The position numbers and the translations under genes are program-made. The notes beneath the pieces are model-generated. The model saw only the letters and a program-made list of their open reading frames with translations. It was not told the DNA's origin and made no database searches. This document shows positions 16,921-25,563 of a stretch of 64,000 nucleotides of DNA, one piece after another; position 1 is the first letter of the stretch, and each line of letters starts with the position of its first letter. This DNA comes from Echinicola marina (GTDB taxonomy: Bacteria > Bacteroidota > Bacteroidia > Cytophagales > Cyclobacteriaceae), in assembly GCF_020463795.1 (NCBI RefSeq), contig NZ_CP080025.1:313001-377000 (forward strand), read 5' to 3'.

Positions 16921-18839
16921 TCAGCGTTTTTCTTTATTCTTCCATCTTCCAAGCTTATCAAAAGCCCTTCCTCTTCCATTTGTCGAAGCAGTTTTAAGGC
17001 TTCATCATCCTCATGACTAAATCCAGCTTCTGACAAGAGCTCTTTATAGGTAAACAAAGCTCCTGTATTTAAAGTTTTCAATAACTTTTGCCTCATCTCC
17101 ACAAGATGCCCTACTAGGTCTCCTGCCCTTTTATTTTCTAAACAAACGTCACAGACGCCGCAAGGTTCATCTTTTTCTTCCCCGAAATAAGACAATAGCT
17201 GTAGGGTCCTGCAAAGGACGCCATTTTCTATATACTGGACCATGGATTTGGCCTTTGCCACACTATTCTCCCGCCTTTCACTGATCCGCTTTACATTAAG
17301 CGGCAACCTCCCCGCATCAAAACGGGGCGTTAAAAATGTTACTTGTGGTTTGTCCTTTTTCTTATTATAAGCTCCTATGCCCAAATTTTCCATCCGCTCC
17401 AAAAGCTTGACCACCTGCCCCTCGGACACATTCAGGATACCCGCTATTTTTTCCTCATTGATTTTGATATACTCGGTAAAAAGCTCCCCCCCATGCATCC
17501 TTAGCAGTACCTTGATCAATGGATCCAAACTTGCCTGTGCGATCTGATAACCATAAAGCTCCTTCTGATCTACCAAAAAATGAAACGAACTGGCACTATA
17601 AAAACCTTCGTTCAATTCTACCAGGCCTTCTTCCTGCAAAATCTTCAGCGCATGGTACGTCAGCAAAACATCCAAATTATAAATATTGGTAAATGTCGTA
17701 ATCTCAAAATCATAACTCACCATCAAACTGCTGCCTACAGCTATCCGGTAATAATTGGCCAAACTCTGATAAACCCTTTTGATAAATTCAATAGGTGGAT
17801 AAGCCTGCTCTGCCCGTTCCTGAAGCAGCTCCAAATCCCGGTCTTGATAAAGGATGACCGCAAACGCCTTCCATTCATCACGACCAGCCCTACCTGCTTC
17901 TTGGTAATAGTTCTCTAAATTCTCAGGAATGTCCGCATGGATCACCACTCTCACATCAGGCTTGTCTATCCCCATCCCAAAGGCATTGGTTGCCACCATG
18001 ACCCTGATTTTGTTGTTTTTCCAATCCAATTGCCTAAGTTCCCGGCTTGCCTTATCCAAACCGGCATGATAATAGGTTGCCGAAATCCCCAACTGATGCA
18101 AGGCAAGGGCCAAATCCTTACAGCCTTTTCTGCTTCTCACATACACAATGGCCGCCCCATTGACACGTTTCAGAATTTCAACGGCTTTCTCTAGCTTATT
18201 CTCCACCTTTCTGACCGCATAACTCAGGTTCTTTCTGGCAAATGACTTGACAAATAAATTGGGGGACTTCAATGCCAGTTTCTCCACTATATCCGTCCTG
18301 ACTTTTGGAGTGGCAGACGCTGTCAGGGCTATAAAAGGAACATCTGGCTGATACTCCCGCAATTTGGCTATTTCCAAATAAGGAGGCCTAAAATCATAAC
18401 CCCACTGTGAAATACAATGCGCTTCATCTATTGCAATAAGGCTGACCGTCATCTTCTTGAAACGCGCTATAAATAAATCAGTCCTTAAACGCTCAGGGGA
18501 CACATACAGGAACTTATAATTACCATATATGCAATTGTCCAATGTAGTATCAATTTCCCGCTTGCGCATACCAGAGTAAATGGCCGTCGCCAAAATCCCT
18601 CTTTGACGCAAATTATCTACTTGGTCCTTCATCAAGGCTATTAACGGGCTGACCACTACACAAACCCCCTCTTGCATCAGGGCCGGTACCTGAAAACAAA
18701 CGGACTTCCCCCCACCTGTAGGAAGCAGGGCCAAAGTATCCTTTCCACTGGCTACAGAAAGGACAATATCCTGCTGCATCGGTCTGAAATCATCATAACC
18801 GAAAACCTTTTTTAATACTGATAATGCTTTTGTTTTCAA
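16917..18839 (-). CDS. recQ: RecQ-family ATP-dependent DNA helicase
   Basis: 640 residues from a TTG at 18839. I choose this start because it lies one base after the stop of the enoyl-CoA hydratase gene and about 14 codons before the conserved GYDDFRPMQQDI. An ATG at 18917 would overlap that gene by 77 bp. Helicase motifs are Walker A LLPTGGGKS, the DEAH box IDEAHCISQWGYDFRP, motif IV-VI regions AIVYVRSRKG, ATNAFGMGIDKPDVR and YYQEAGRAGRD. A zinc-binding Cys cluster (CGVCDVC) is followed by a winged-helix-like tail. No clear HRDC domain is seen, making this a shorter RecQ. It is a 3'-5' helicase for recombination and fork repair. Four-base overlap with the next gene. Confidence 0.93.
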   Translation of the reverse strand: MKTKALSVLKKVFGYDDFRPMQQDIVLSVASGKDTLALLPTGGGKSVCFQVPALMQEGVCVVVSPLIALMKDQVDNLRQRGILATAIYSGMRKREIDTTLDNCIYGNYKFLYVSPERLRTDLFIARFKKMTVSLIAIDEAHCISQWGYDFRPPYLEIAKLREYQPDVPFIALTASATPKVRTDIVEKLALKSPNLFVKSFARKNLSYAVRKVENKLEKAVEILKRVNGAAIVYVRSRKGCKDLALALHQLGISATYYHAGLDKASRELRQLDWKNNKIRVMVATNAFGMGIDKPDVRVVIHADIPENLENYYQEAGRAGRDEWKAFAVILYQDRDLELLQERAEQAYPPIEFIKRVYQSLANYYRIAVGSSLMVSYDFEITTFTNIYNLDVLLTYHALKILQEEGLVELNEGFYSASSFHFLVDQKELYGYQIAQASLDPLIKVLLRMHGGELFTEYIKINEEKIAGILNVSEGQVVKLLERMENLGIGAYNKKKDKPQVTFLTPRFDAGRLPLNVKRISERRENSVAKAKSMVQYIENGVLCRTLQLLSYFGEEKDEPCGVCDVCLENKRAGDLVGHLVEMRQKLLKTLNTGALFTYKELLSEAGFSHEDDEALKLLRQMEEEGLLISLEDGRIKKNAE

Positions 18840-18840
18840 C

Positions 18841-19617
18841 TTACCACTCAATTGTCTTTTTCTCCAGAAAAGCCGCAATCCCTTTTTTACAGTCCTCTGT
18901 TCCCCTGGCTTGGGCATTCATATGGGCAGCATAATCCAATGCATCTTCAAGGCCCATCTCCTGAACCTTTGCAATCATCTCTTTGGTCAGGGCAAGTGAC
19001 TGACCGGAATTTTGTTTTAACAAACCTTCTGCAAATCCCCTTACTTTCTCCTCCAGCTCTCCAGCATCATACACTTCATTTACCAAGCCCAATGCCTTTG
19101 CTTTTTCTCCCGACACCAATTCTCCTCCCAAAAGTAAACTTTTGGCAGCGCCTTCTCCTATTTTTCGAAGTAAAAACACCAAAACCATCGCAGGAACAAA
19201 CCCTATCCTCACCTCAGTATATCCCATAAAAGCAGCAGGAACCACAAAGGAAAAATCACATACCGATACCAGGCCACATCCGCCAGCTATGGCATGCCCA
19301 TGCACTTGAGCAATTACCACTTTCGGAAAAGTATAAATCTTATAAAAGAGCTCCTTTAAATGCCTGCTATCAGCTAAATTCTCCTCAAAATTATTAAGCT
19401 GCATATTCTTTATATCTTCAAGATCGGCACCAGCACAAAACACTTTTCCTTCTCCCTTCAAAATGACCACCCTCACTTCAGCATCCTTTTCTAGCGCATC
19501 AAAAGCCGCTATCAAACGCCCTACCATTTCTCCATTAAGTGCATTTCGCTTTTCAGGACGGTTCATAATGACATAAGCTATCCGCCCTTGTTTCTCTATG
19601 ACCACATGATTTCCCAT
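18841..19617 (-). CDS. Enoyl-CoA hydratase/isomerase family protein
   Basis: 258 residues, the usual crotonase-fold length. Visible elements are the N-terminal IAYVIMNRPEKRNALNGEM, the first oxyanion-hole segment FCAGADLEDIKNM and the second HGHAIAGGCGLVSVCDF. The position of the second catalytic Glu in enoyl-CoA hydratases falls near YTEVRIGFVPAM (Glu present), favouring true hydratase or a methylglutaconyl-CoA hydratase-like enzyme. Cytosolic; fatty-acid or branched-chain amino-acid breakdown. It immediately precedes recQ (one base between stop and TTG), a coupling without functional link. Confidence 0.9.
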   Translation of the reverse strand: MGNHVVIEKQGRIAYVIMNRPEKRNALNGEMVGRLIAAFDALEKDAEVRVVILKGEGKVFCAGADLEDIKNMQLNNFEENLADSRHLKELFYKIYTFPKVVIAQVHGHAIAGGCGLVSVCDFSFVVPAAFMGYTEVRIGFVPAMVLVFLLRKIGEGAAKSLLLGGELVSGEKAKALGLVNEVYDAGELEEKVRGFAEGLLKQNSGQSLALTKEMIAKVQEMGLEDALDYAAHMNAQARGTEDCKKGIAAFLEKKTIEW

Positions 19618-19673
19618 AATTTAGATGTCTTGGTTAGTTGAAGATAGGTGGAGTAAGCTGTTCTTCCAAAAAT

Positions 19674-21638
19674 TTAATTTCCTGTCCCCAAAATAATTTT
19701 ATAGGCGCTTTCTCCTAATTTCAAATTATCCCTTTTTGCCAAAACCTTCCAGCCCCCCTCCTCAAAAAAGGACAATTCCCCTACCGGTAAAGTACTCAAG
19801 TCAAGTACCCCCTTATTGATCAAAAGGGATTTACCATCTGGCAAATACACCCGTCTTTGATCGCCCTGCCCCTCACTTTTCAATTCAAAAACAGCTTGAT
19901 TTACTAGATAAGCCCTATGGGGCTCGACTTTAAATTCCTTCTCTTTGGATGGTAAATTCCAATTGATTTTGTACAGCTTCCCCTTATTAAAATAGTCCAT
20001 GGCCATACCTTCCCTAAGACAATAGACATATAGTTCATTTTTCTGCGCCTTCAAAAACCACTTCATATAATACTGAGCAATGCCCAAAAAACAAACAATG
20101 AAAAACACAAAAGCATAAGTCTTTCTTCTATACTCATAAACATAAAACACACAAACCACTCCCAGCCAAAATAGCAGCATCCCTGCCAGGTCTATATATA
20201 TCCCCTCTGTTTGAGCAAAAGGTAAGTCCTGAATGCTAAAAATAAGATAGTTCAAAACCCTCACCACTCCTTCCAGTAAACCGGTCAAAAGAGGAAAGGA
20301 AAAGTCAAAAATCAATAACAATAAATAGGGCAGCCCCAAGGCCATGATCAGAAATGCTCCAGGAATAGCCCACAGATTGGCCAACAAACCATAATTAGGA
20401 AAAACATGAAAATAATAAGCTGAAATGGGAAATGTAGCCAGTTGAGCAGCAATACTTACTGAGCTTATCTCCCATAAATAATACAGCAACTTATTTTTGG
20501 GCAACCATAATCTTCTGATTCTTGGCTGCAAAACCACTATACCTAGCACCGCAGCATAGGAAAGCTGAAACCCTACTTCGTAAATAATGAAAGGCTGAAG
20601 AACCAGCAATACCACCGCAGATAAAGCCAAAGAATTAATGATGGATGGAGAGCGGGACATGACTTGGGCCAAAGACAAAATGGTGAACATACTAGCTGCC
20701 CTCATAACCGAAGGGGACAATCCAGTAAGCAAAGCATAAGCCCATATTAAAAGTACAATAACGGACAATATAACCAACCGTTTCCCTTGGGAAGATTGCA
20801 CAGGCTTAAAGAAAAGAAAAAAGAAGCCATAAATCATGCCCACATGCAAGCCAGAAACGGCCAGAATATGCATGGTTCCTGCCTTGACATAAGCATCACT
20901 TAGGGCTTCGTCCAAATCTTGTTTCTCTCCCAATAAGAAAGCTTTCAAAACTTGTGCTACCTGTCCATCTTTTATCTCTCTGTCAATGACTATCATGGCA
21001 TTGTCACGAATGTTACTGATCCATGAATAAATGGGCTGTTCGTTCACTTTGCCCAAAACCGATAGGCTCTTACCGACAAATTGACTATGATAAATCTGTT
21101 TATTGGCCAAGAATCCCCTATAATCAAATTCTTTTGGATTGCTTGGCGGAGCTAGTTTCTCAGGTTTCCCCTGTAACCAAAGGACATCCCCAATATGAAG
21201 CACTGAGTCCAGCCGATGATATATCATCACCTGCCCGCTCGCTTCAAAATACCCACGGGGAGTTTTTACTGTTTTCACCGCTACCTTATTGGCAATGGAA
21301 TTTGATTTTTCCCGATCTGAGGATAAAACAACCGCCATATACCCCTCTACCTCCTGAAACCCCATCAAATGATTGGGTTCATTGCGCTCATCCGCTTGAT
21401 AAGCCAAGTAATAACCGCTAAGCATCAACATAAAATAAGCCAAGACGGGATAGCACCATTTATAGGCAAATCCTCTTTTACTTAACTGCCCAATGGCCAA
21501 GGTGAAATAAAGCAGTAACAACAGGACAATCCCCCATATCAGTGCTTCATTATTGAAAAAATGAAAGTGGGGATAGCTTAGAATACCTAAAGCAATAAAT
21601 GCGAAATAGCGCAAAAATGGGAATTCATTAAATTTCAT
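19674..21638 (-). CDS. comEC: ComEC/Rec2-type competence membrane channel
   Basis: 654 residues from the ATG at 21638 (MKFNEFPFLRYFAFIALG), which starts directly with the first membrane helix. A longer frame back to 21722 would run into the terminator hairpin of the upstream gene. The protein has an N-terminal DUF4131-like region, then the Competence domain with the signature YVKAGTMHILAVSGLHVGM and many membrane helices (about residues 200-490). The C-terminal part is short and shows no metallo-beta-lactamase HxHxDH motif, as is common in Bacteroidota ComEC. It would pass single-stranded DNA across the inner membrane during uptake. Confidence 0.88.
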   Translation of the reverse strand: MKFNEFPFLRYFAFIALGILSYPHFHFFNNEALIWGIVLLLLLYFTLAIGQLSKRGFAYKWCYPVLAYFMLMLSGYYLAYQADERNEPNHLMGFQEVEGYMAVVLSSDREKSNSIANKVAVKTVKTPRGYFEASGQVMIYHRLDSVLHIGDVLWLQGKPEKLAPPSNPKEFDYRGFLANKQIYHSQFVGKSLSVLGKVNEQPIYSWISNIRDNAMIVIDREIKDGQVAQVLKAFLLGEKQDLDEALSDAYVKAGTMHILAVSGLHVGMIYGFFFLFFKPVQSSQGKRLVILSVIVLLIWAYALLTGLSPSVMRAASMFTILSLAQVMSRSPSIINSLALSAVVLLVLQPFIIYEVGFQLSYAAVLGIVVLQPRIRRLWLPKNKLLYYLWEISSVSIAAQLATFPISAYYFHVFPNYGLLANLWAIPGAFLIMALGLPYLLLLIFDFSFPLLTGLLEGVVRVLNYLIFSIQDLPFAQTEGIYIDLAGMLLFWLGVVCVFYVYEYRRKTYAFVFFIVCFLGIAQYYMKWFLKAQKNELYVYCLREGMAMDYFNKGKLYKINWNLPSKEKEFKVEPHRAYLVNQAVFELKSEGQGDQRRVYLPDGKSLLINKGVLDLSTLPVGELSFFEEGGWKVLAKRDNLKLGESAYKIILGTGN

Positions 21639-21689
21639 GATAAAAAAGTTTACCTGTAATTTAAGAAGTCCTTCGATAAATCTCAAGTC

Positions 21690-21739
21690 AAAAAAAAACT
21701 GTTCCAAAATCCGACTTATCAAAAGTCACTTTGGAACAG
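21690..21739 (-). terminator. Rho-independent terminator of the outer-membrane protein gene
   Basis: Minus-strand hairpin with 10-bp perfect arms CTGTTCCAAA/TTTGGAACAG (21730-21739 and 21699-21708), an inner GACTT/AAGTC stem, then nine T (complement of 21690-21698). It follows the stop of the gene at 21771 and separates it from comEC. Confidence 0.88.
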
Positions 21740-21770
21740 CCTACACAATGGTTTTATTTGATAGTAAGTT

Positions 21771-22316
21771 TTAGAATCTATAGCCAATACTTACACCAGC
21801 ATTCAGTTCAACTGCAGAAAACCTATCTTTAACTTCATCACTAAAACCTCTTGCTAAATTCACATAAGGCGCAATGGCAAACTTGTCTCCTTGAACAAAT
21901 TTATAACCTGCTCCAATGCCCAACATCGCACTGTTCATATCCGTTTCCATCATTGGATTATTATCCTTAACCTCCTGAAAATCCCCAAAACGGTATTTGA
22001 AAAAAGGATATACATATAGGCTCCCATCACTATAATCATTCAGGAAATAAAAATTATAGGAAAACAACAAACTATTGGTATTGTACTCTTTGGAGTCATT
22101 TTCTGAATTATACCCAAAACGATCATTGATAAGATACTCAACCCCAATGGACTGGTTTTGCTCAACAAAATACTCATATCCAATCTCTACAGAGCCTTGA
22201 ATTATCGTATTGAGGATATTGAGCTTGATTTCACTTTTATTATACTCATCTTCTGATTGGGCCTTAGCTTGTAAAAAGAACCCAAATAACATTAAAACTA
22301 GTAGTAACTTTTTCAT
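21771..22316 (-). CDS. Outer-membrane beta-barrel protein
   Basis: 181 residues. A clean signal peptide (MKKLLLVLMLFGFFLQAKAQ) is followed by alternating amphipathic strands such as SIGVEYLINDRFGY, LLFSYNFYFLND, LYVYPFFKYRFG and AMLGIGAGYKFVQGDKFAIAPYVNLARGF. It ends in Phe (VSIGYRF), the usual signal for barrel insertion. The layout fits the DUF3575/OmpW-like small barrels of Bacteroidota. The function is unknown. It is transcribed alone and ends in a strong terminator. Confidence 0.82.
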   Translation of the reverse strand: MKKLLLVLMLFGFFLQAKAQSEDEYNKSEIKLNILNTIIQGSVEIGYEYFVEQNQSIGVEYLINDRFGYNSENDSKEYNTNSLLFSYNFYFLNDYSDGSLYVYPFFKYRFGDFQEVKDNNPMMETDMNSAMLGIGAGYKFVQGDKFAIAPYVNLARGFSDEVKDRFSAVELNAGVSIGYRF

Positions 22317-22375
22317 ATGGATTAATTAAATAATTGACACTGTCTATCGAAGCAAGTAGTGGACCAAAACAACAA

Positions 22376-22816
22376 CTATGAAAATGTTTTTTCCATTTTA
22401 TAGTGCTGTATATCACATTCGGTAAATATATCCCCTACCTTTCTAAAACCAAATTTTTCATATAAAGGAACAGCCCCCAACTGTCCATGCAAATAAAGTA
22501 GCTTATCCTTTGCTTGCGAATTCCCCTGAATGTCCCGCAGCACCGCAGCGACCAAAGCCTGTCCGATCCCTTTTCCTCGAGCTGCTTTTAGCACGGCAAA
22601 GCGCTCCAGTTTCACACCCTTTTCGGTAAAGCGCCACCTAGCAGTCCCGACGGCATGCCCCTCCAAGCTGGCCAAAAAATGAGTGGAAGTTTCCTCAAAC
22701 TCATCGTATTCCTCTTCCCTGTCTACCTTTTGTTCTTCTACGAAAACCTCTTCTCTGATTTTAAAAACCTGCTCAAGATCCACTTTATTCTGAACCTTTT
22801 TGACTTTTATATTCAT
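22376..22816 (-). CDS. GNAT family N-acetyltransferase
   Basis: 146 residues from the ATG at 22816 (MNIKVKKVQNKVDLEQVFKIR). The start lies inside the 3' end of phoH (32-bp overlap). The acetyl-CoA binding motif A is visible as LERFAVLKAARGKGIGQALV (R-x-x-G-K-G-I-G), with a C-terminal LYEKFGFRKVGDIFTECDIQHYKM typical of ElaA/YjcF-like acetyltransferases. The substrate is unknown. It is probably cotranscribed with phoH. Confidence 0.88.
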   Translation of the reverse strand: MNIKVKKVQNKVDLEQVFKIREEVFVEEQKVDREEEYDEFEETSTHFLASLEGHAVGTARWRFTEKGVKLERFAVLKAARGKGIGQALVAAVLRDIQGNSQAKDKLLYLHGQLGAVPLYEKFGFRKVGDIFTECDIQHYKMEKTFS

Positions 22817-23774
22817 CTTTGAGTTTTTCCTTTTCCAAATCATCTTTATCGTAAGCCTCAATAATGGATTTTACCAACCTGTGACGAATCACATCCTTTC
22901 CGCCTAACTTCACCAAACCAATTCCCTTCACATCTTTCAATACACGAAGTGCTTCTCTCAATCCCGACTTTTGTTTACTCGGCAAATCCACTTGGGTCTG
23001 ATCACCTGTAATGATCACTTTTGAATTAGGCCCCATTCTGGTCAAGAACATTTTAATTTGTTCTCTGGTCGTATTCTGGGCTTCATCCAAAAGTACAAAA
23101 GCATCATGCAAGGTTCTACCACGCATATAAGCCAACGGAGCGATCTCAATCACCCTATTTTCTTGGTAAAACTTCAGTTTTTCTGCAGGAACCATATCTC
23201 CCAAGGCATCGTAAATTGGCCTCAAATAAGGATCCAGCTTTTCCTGAAGATCACCAGGCAAAAAGCCTAGGTTTTCGCCAGCTTCCACTGCTGGCCGCGT
23301 AATGATGATCCGTTTCACCTCTCTGTTTTTAAGCGCCCTTACGGCCAAGGCTACTGCGATATAGGTTTTTCCGGTACCGGCAGGCCCAAGGGCAAACACC
23401 AAGTCATTCTTAAAAGCAGCATCCACCAATTTACGTTGATTACTGGATTTCGGTTTAATGACCAAGCCCTTATTGCCAAATACGATAATATCATTTTTAT
23501 GCTCTTCCTCAAAGGGTACCCCCTCCAGGTCAATATACTCCTTTACATTCTCCGGGGTCACCTGACCAAAACGGTTAAAATGTTGCAAAAGCATATTAAG
23601 AACATCATTGATCCGAATAATTTCAGGTGCCATGCCCTGAATTCGAATTTCATTTCCACGCGAAACAATTTTGCTTTTTGGGAATGCCGCAGCTATTTGA
23701 CGGATATTCTCATTTTCAGAGCCGAGAAAATCCAAAAGCGGGATATTTTCTAAAGTAATTACCTTTTCTACCAA
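22785..23774 (-). CDS. phoH: PhoH-family ATPase
   Basis: 329 residues. An N-terminal KH-like region (about 1-110) is followed by the PhoH P-loop ATPase: Walker A LGPAGTGKTYIA (about 133-144), TRPAVEAGENLGFLPGD, and Walker B/DEAQN in FVLLDEAQNTTREQIKMFLTRMG, then ITGDQTQVDLP. PhoH proteins are cytosolic ATPases linked to RNA metabolism and ribosome maturation (often beside YbeY). No phosphate-box is visible here. The 3' end overlaps the GNAT gene. It is divergent from the SAM hydrolase gene. Confidence 0.95.
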   Translation of the reverse strand: MVEKVITLENIPLLDFLGSENENIRQIAAAFPKSKIVSRGNEIRIQGMAPEIIRINDVLNMLLQHFNRFGQVTPENVKEYIDLEGVPFEEEHKNDIIVFGNKGLVIKPKSSNQRKLVDAAFKNDLVFALGPAGTGKTYIAVALAVRALKNREVKRIIITRPAVEAGENLGFLPGDLQEKLDPYLRPIYDALGDMVPAEKLKFYQENRVIEIAPLAYMRGRTLHDAFVLLDEAQNTTREQIKMFLTRMGPNSKVIITGDQTQVDLPSKQKSGLREALRVLKDVKGIGLVKLGGKDVIRHRLVKSIIEAYDKDDLEKEKLKDEYKSQKGSE

Positions 23775-23827
23775 TCCGATATGATGTATTTAGCTTTGTC
23801 AGATTATTCTTAGACAAATAAAATTTC

Positions 23828-23835
23828 TATTTTTG
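23828..23835 (+). promoter_or_regulatory. Possible Bacteroidota -7 promoter element
   Basis: TATTTTTG matches the Bacteroidota -7 consensus TAnnTTTG, 43 bp before the ATG at 23878. I do not see a convincing -33 TTG at the expected spacing, so this is suggestive only. Confidence 0.3.
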
Positions 23836-23877
23836 TTTACACTTACAAAAGTACAAAATTTTAATTGACTTCGTTCC

Positions 23878-24657
23878 ATGGCCTTAGTAACATTCCTGTC
23901 TGATTTTGGAGATTGTGATTATTATGTACCTGCAGTAAAAGCCAAGATGTTATCCATCAATCCTCAGCTGAATATCATCGATATTTCGCATAAAATTGAC
24001 ACTTATGACATCGCCCACGCTGCATTTGTACTAAGGTCGGTCTACAAAGACTTTCCCAAAGGGACCATTCACCTCGTAGCTCTCAACAGCACCAGCAGCA
24101 TCACTTCAGGATTTATTGGCATCAAATTAGAAGAACACATCTTCATCGGCCCCAATAATGGCGTCTTGAGCATGTTGGCGGATTACGACCCAGGAATTGT
24201 AGTGCAATTTGCTGATATCCATGTAAAGGACAGCTCCTTTCCGGCAAAGGACATCCTTGCTCCCATTGCAGCAAAAGTAGCCAGCGGGGCAGCCATTCAT
24301 GATTTTGGCGGTCCATTGAAGCAAATCAAAAAAATGATGCCCAGACAGATCAAAGCCACTAAAAAGCAAATCGTCGGTCATGTATTAAGGGTGGACAACT
24401 ATGGTAACCTGATCACCAATATCCCCAAAGATGTATTCAACACCTTAAACCCAGGCAAATTCACCTTGGAGTTTAGCCGCGAGATACTGGAGAAAATCAA
24501 CCAATCCTATGATAATGTAGAACCAGGTGATTGCTTTGCTTTTTTCAATAGCCTGGATTTACTGGAAATCGGAATTAATCATGGCCATGGAGCTGACCTT
24601 CTTGGCCTAAAATACGACAGTCCCGTAATGATTAACTTTCACAGAGAAGAAGATTAA
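23878..24657 (+). CDS. SAM hydroxide adenosyltransferase (DUF62, chlorinase/fluorinase fold)
   Basis: 259 residues, normal for the family. The N-terminal ALVTFLSDFGDCDYYVPAVKAKML carries the conserved SDFG motif with the active-site Asp, followed by IDISHKIDTYDIAHAAFVL and the IFIGPNNGVLS motif. The C-terminal domain (about 170-259) has VLRVDNYGNLITNIP. Most DUF62 proteins split S-adenosylmethionine with water to adenosine and methionine; halogenases of this fold have extra loops, which I do not see here. It is a monocistronic unit closed by a strong hairpin. Confidence 0.92.
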   Translation: MALVTFLSDFGDCDYYVPAVKAKMLSINPQLNIIDISHKIDTYDIAHAAFVLRSVYKDFPKGTIHLVALNSTSSITSGFIGIKLEEHIFIGPNNGVLSMLADYDPGIVVQFADIHVKDSSFPAKDILAPIAAKVASGAAIHDFGGPLKQIKKMMPRQIKATKKQIVGHVLRVDNYGNLITNIPKDVFNTLNPGKFTLEFSREILEKINQSYDNVEPGDCFAFFNSLDLLEIGINHGHGADLLGLKYDSPVMINFHREED

Positions 24658-24660
24658 TTG

Positions 24661-24697
24661 AAAACGCATAGCATATTTTTTCTATGCTATGCGTTTT
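24661..24697 (+). terminator. Strong terminator hairpin after the SAM hydrolase gene
   Basis: A perfect 15-bp inverted repeat (AAAACGCATAGCATA, 24661-24675, and its complement 24683-24697) with loop TTTTTTC starts 3 bp after the stop codon. Its A and T ends would allow termination in both directions. Confidence 0.88.
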
Positions 24698-25052
24698 CCT
24701 TCCCGAAAGACCTTCCATTTTTTTGATTAAAATCACTTCCCGAAAAAACTTTTCACTTGAACTAAAAAAATCTTCTCTCCCGATTTTTAAGCTACCCAAA
24801 CCAAAGAAACACCACTAAGCAACAGGTGTACAAACACTTAACATCAAACCAACAAAAATCGGCTTTAGACAATCTGATAATCGAAAAAATTAATTTGAAA
24901 AAAAATCAAAATATCTAGGCTCCAGCTATTGCACAAGAAAAAATCTTTGTCCATATTTGCATCCCATTCAGGAAGGAATGGAAACAAAACGAGAGAGAAA
25001 TTACTCCAATGTTTTGACAAAAATGATTGAACATACCATGTCACTAAGCTCA
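24698..25052. other. AT-rich intergenic region, no gene seen
   Basis: About 355 bp between the terminator and the tRNA region. It holds scattered short repeats (two TTCCCGAAA copies near 24701 and 24738) but no convincing reading frame, promoter or RNA. Confidence 0.5.
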
Positions 25053-25155
25053 AGTGGCGGAATTGATAGACCTGCCTTTGCCGGCAGGCAGGCGCTTTGG
25101 ATCAAGGCCTGTGAAATAAATATTTTGATCCCTGTTGGTAAAAGTACCGCAGCAT
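25048..25155 (+). pseudogene. Degenerate tRNA-Leu-like sequence with palindromic insert
   Basis: GTGGCGGAATTGATAGAC at 25054-25071 is nearly the same as the D-arm region of the intact tRNA-Leu about 110 bp downstream (one difference, A for G). The D-arm is then interrupted by a GC-rich palindrome (CCTGCC...GGCAGG, 25071-25092). No matching anticodon stem, T-arm or 3' acceptor follows; instead there are two small hairpins (GGATCAA/TTGATCC around 25098-25131 and GGTA/TACC around 25137-25148). I interpret it as a decayed tRNA-Leu copy broken by a mobile palindrome. Confidence 0.5.
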
Positions 25156-25157
25156 AT

Positions 25158-25239
25158 GCCCAGGTGGCGGAATTGGTAGACGCGTTGGTCTCAAACACCA
25201 ATGCCTTCGGGCGTGCCGGTTCGACTCCGGCCCTGGGTA
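25158..25239 (+). tRNA. tRNA-Leu (anticodon CAA)
   Basis: Complete class II tRNA of 82 nt. Acceptor arms are GCCCAGG (25158-25164) and CCTGGGT (25232-25238) with discriminator A. The D-arm is GGCGGAATTGGTAGAC. The anticodon stem TTGGT/ACCAA encloses loop CTCAAAC with anticodon CAA, reading UUG. The long variable arm TGCCTTCGGGCGT and T-arm GCCGG/CCGGC with TTCGACT complete it. CCA is not encoded. Its 3' end is the integration site of the island that follows. Confidence 0.97.
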
Positions 25240-25241
25240 CA
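25224..25241 (+). repeat. Left attachment core (tRNA 3' end)
   Basis: ACTCCGGCCCTGGGTACA at 25224-25241 covers the 3' half of the tRNA T-arm, the acceptor strand and two bases beyond. An identical 18-bp copy lies at 44789-44806, beyond the integrase gene. Tyrosine integrases commonly use tRNA 3' ends as attB. Confidence 0.9.
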
Positions 25242-25242
25242 C

Positions 25243-25277
25243 AAAACCCCTTCAGATGGAAATCAGAAGGGGTTTTT
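25243..25277 (+). terminator. Terminator after tRNA-Leu, supplied by the island
   Basis: Arms AAAACCCCTTC (25243-25253) and GAAGGGGTTTT (25266-25276), with an inner GAT/ATC pairing, are followed by a T-rich tract. It begins just inside the island and would replace the tRNA's former terminator, which now lies at 44808. Confidence 0.88.
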
Positions 25278-25284
25278 CTATTTT

Positions 25285-25306
25285 TTGCTAAACTATTGCT
25301 AAACCA
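25285..25306 (+). promoter_or_regulatory. Paired TTGCTAAAC boxes, putative integrase arm site (left)
   Basis: Two direct copies of TTGCTAAAC at 25285-25293 and 25296-25304, one helical turn (11 bp) apart. The same pair, 21 of 22 bases identical over the whole site, occurs at 44632-44653 near the other end. The arrangement fits arm-type binding sites of a tyrosine integrase or excisionase. Confidence 0.6.
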
Positions 25307-25506
25307 TTTCTTTTTGCCTTAAAATAAAAGTGACTTTCACTATTAACCTTATCAAAAATATCACTTTTATTCAGCGCATTCTATTTCAAAAAAACAAGTA
25401 CATGCTAAAAATCTAATTTGCCTATTAATTTCATTTAGCTTTCAGAGAAATTTTCATGGTAAATTCTAAATAATCAATATTCTAATAATTTCACCATAAA
25501 AGAAAA

Positions 25507-25537
25507 TAAAAAAGGCCACTCAACAAATTGAGTAGCC
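25507..25537 (-). terminator. Rho-independent terminator of the 74-residue gene
   Basis: Minus-strand hairpin with arms 25528-25537 and 25514-25523 (ACTCAA/TTGAGT core, one mismatch, 4-nt loop) followed by a T-rich run (complement of 25507-25513). It supports real transcription of the small gene at 25564-25788. Confidence 0.82.
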
Positions 25538-25563
25538 CAAAATCTAAATTTCTTGGCAAAAGG

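Noticed and set aside
24957-25322. Plus-strand open frame of 121 codons across the tRNA region
   Set aside because: It runs through the complete tRNA-Leu and its terminator, so it cannot be a real protein gene.
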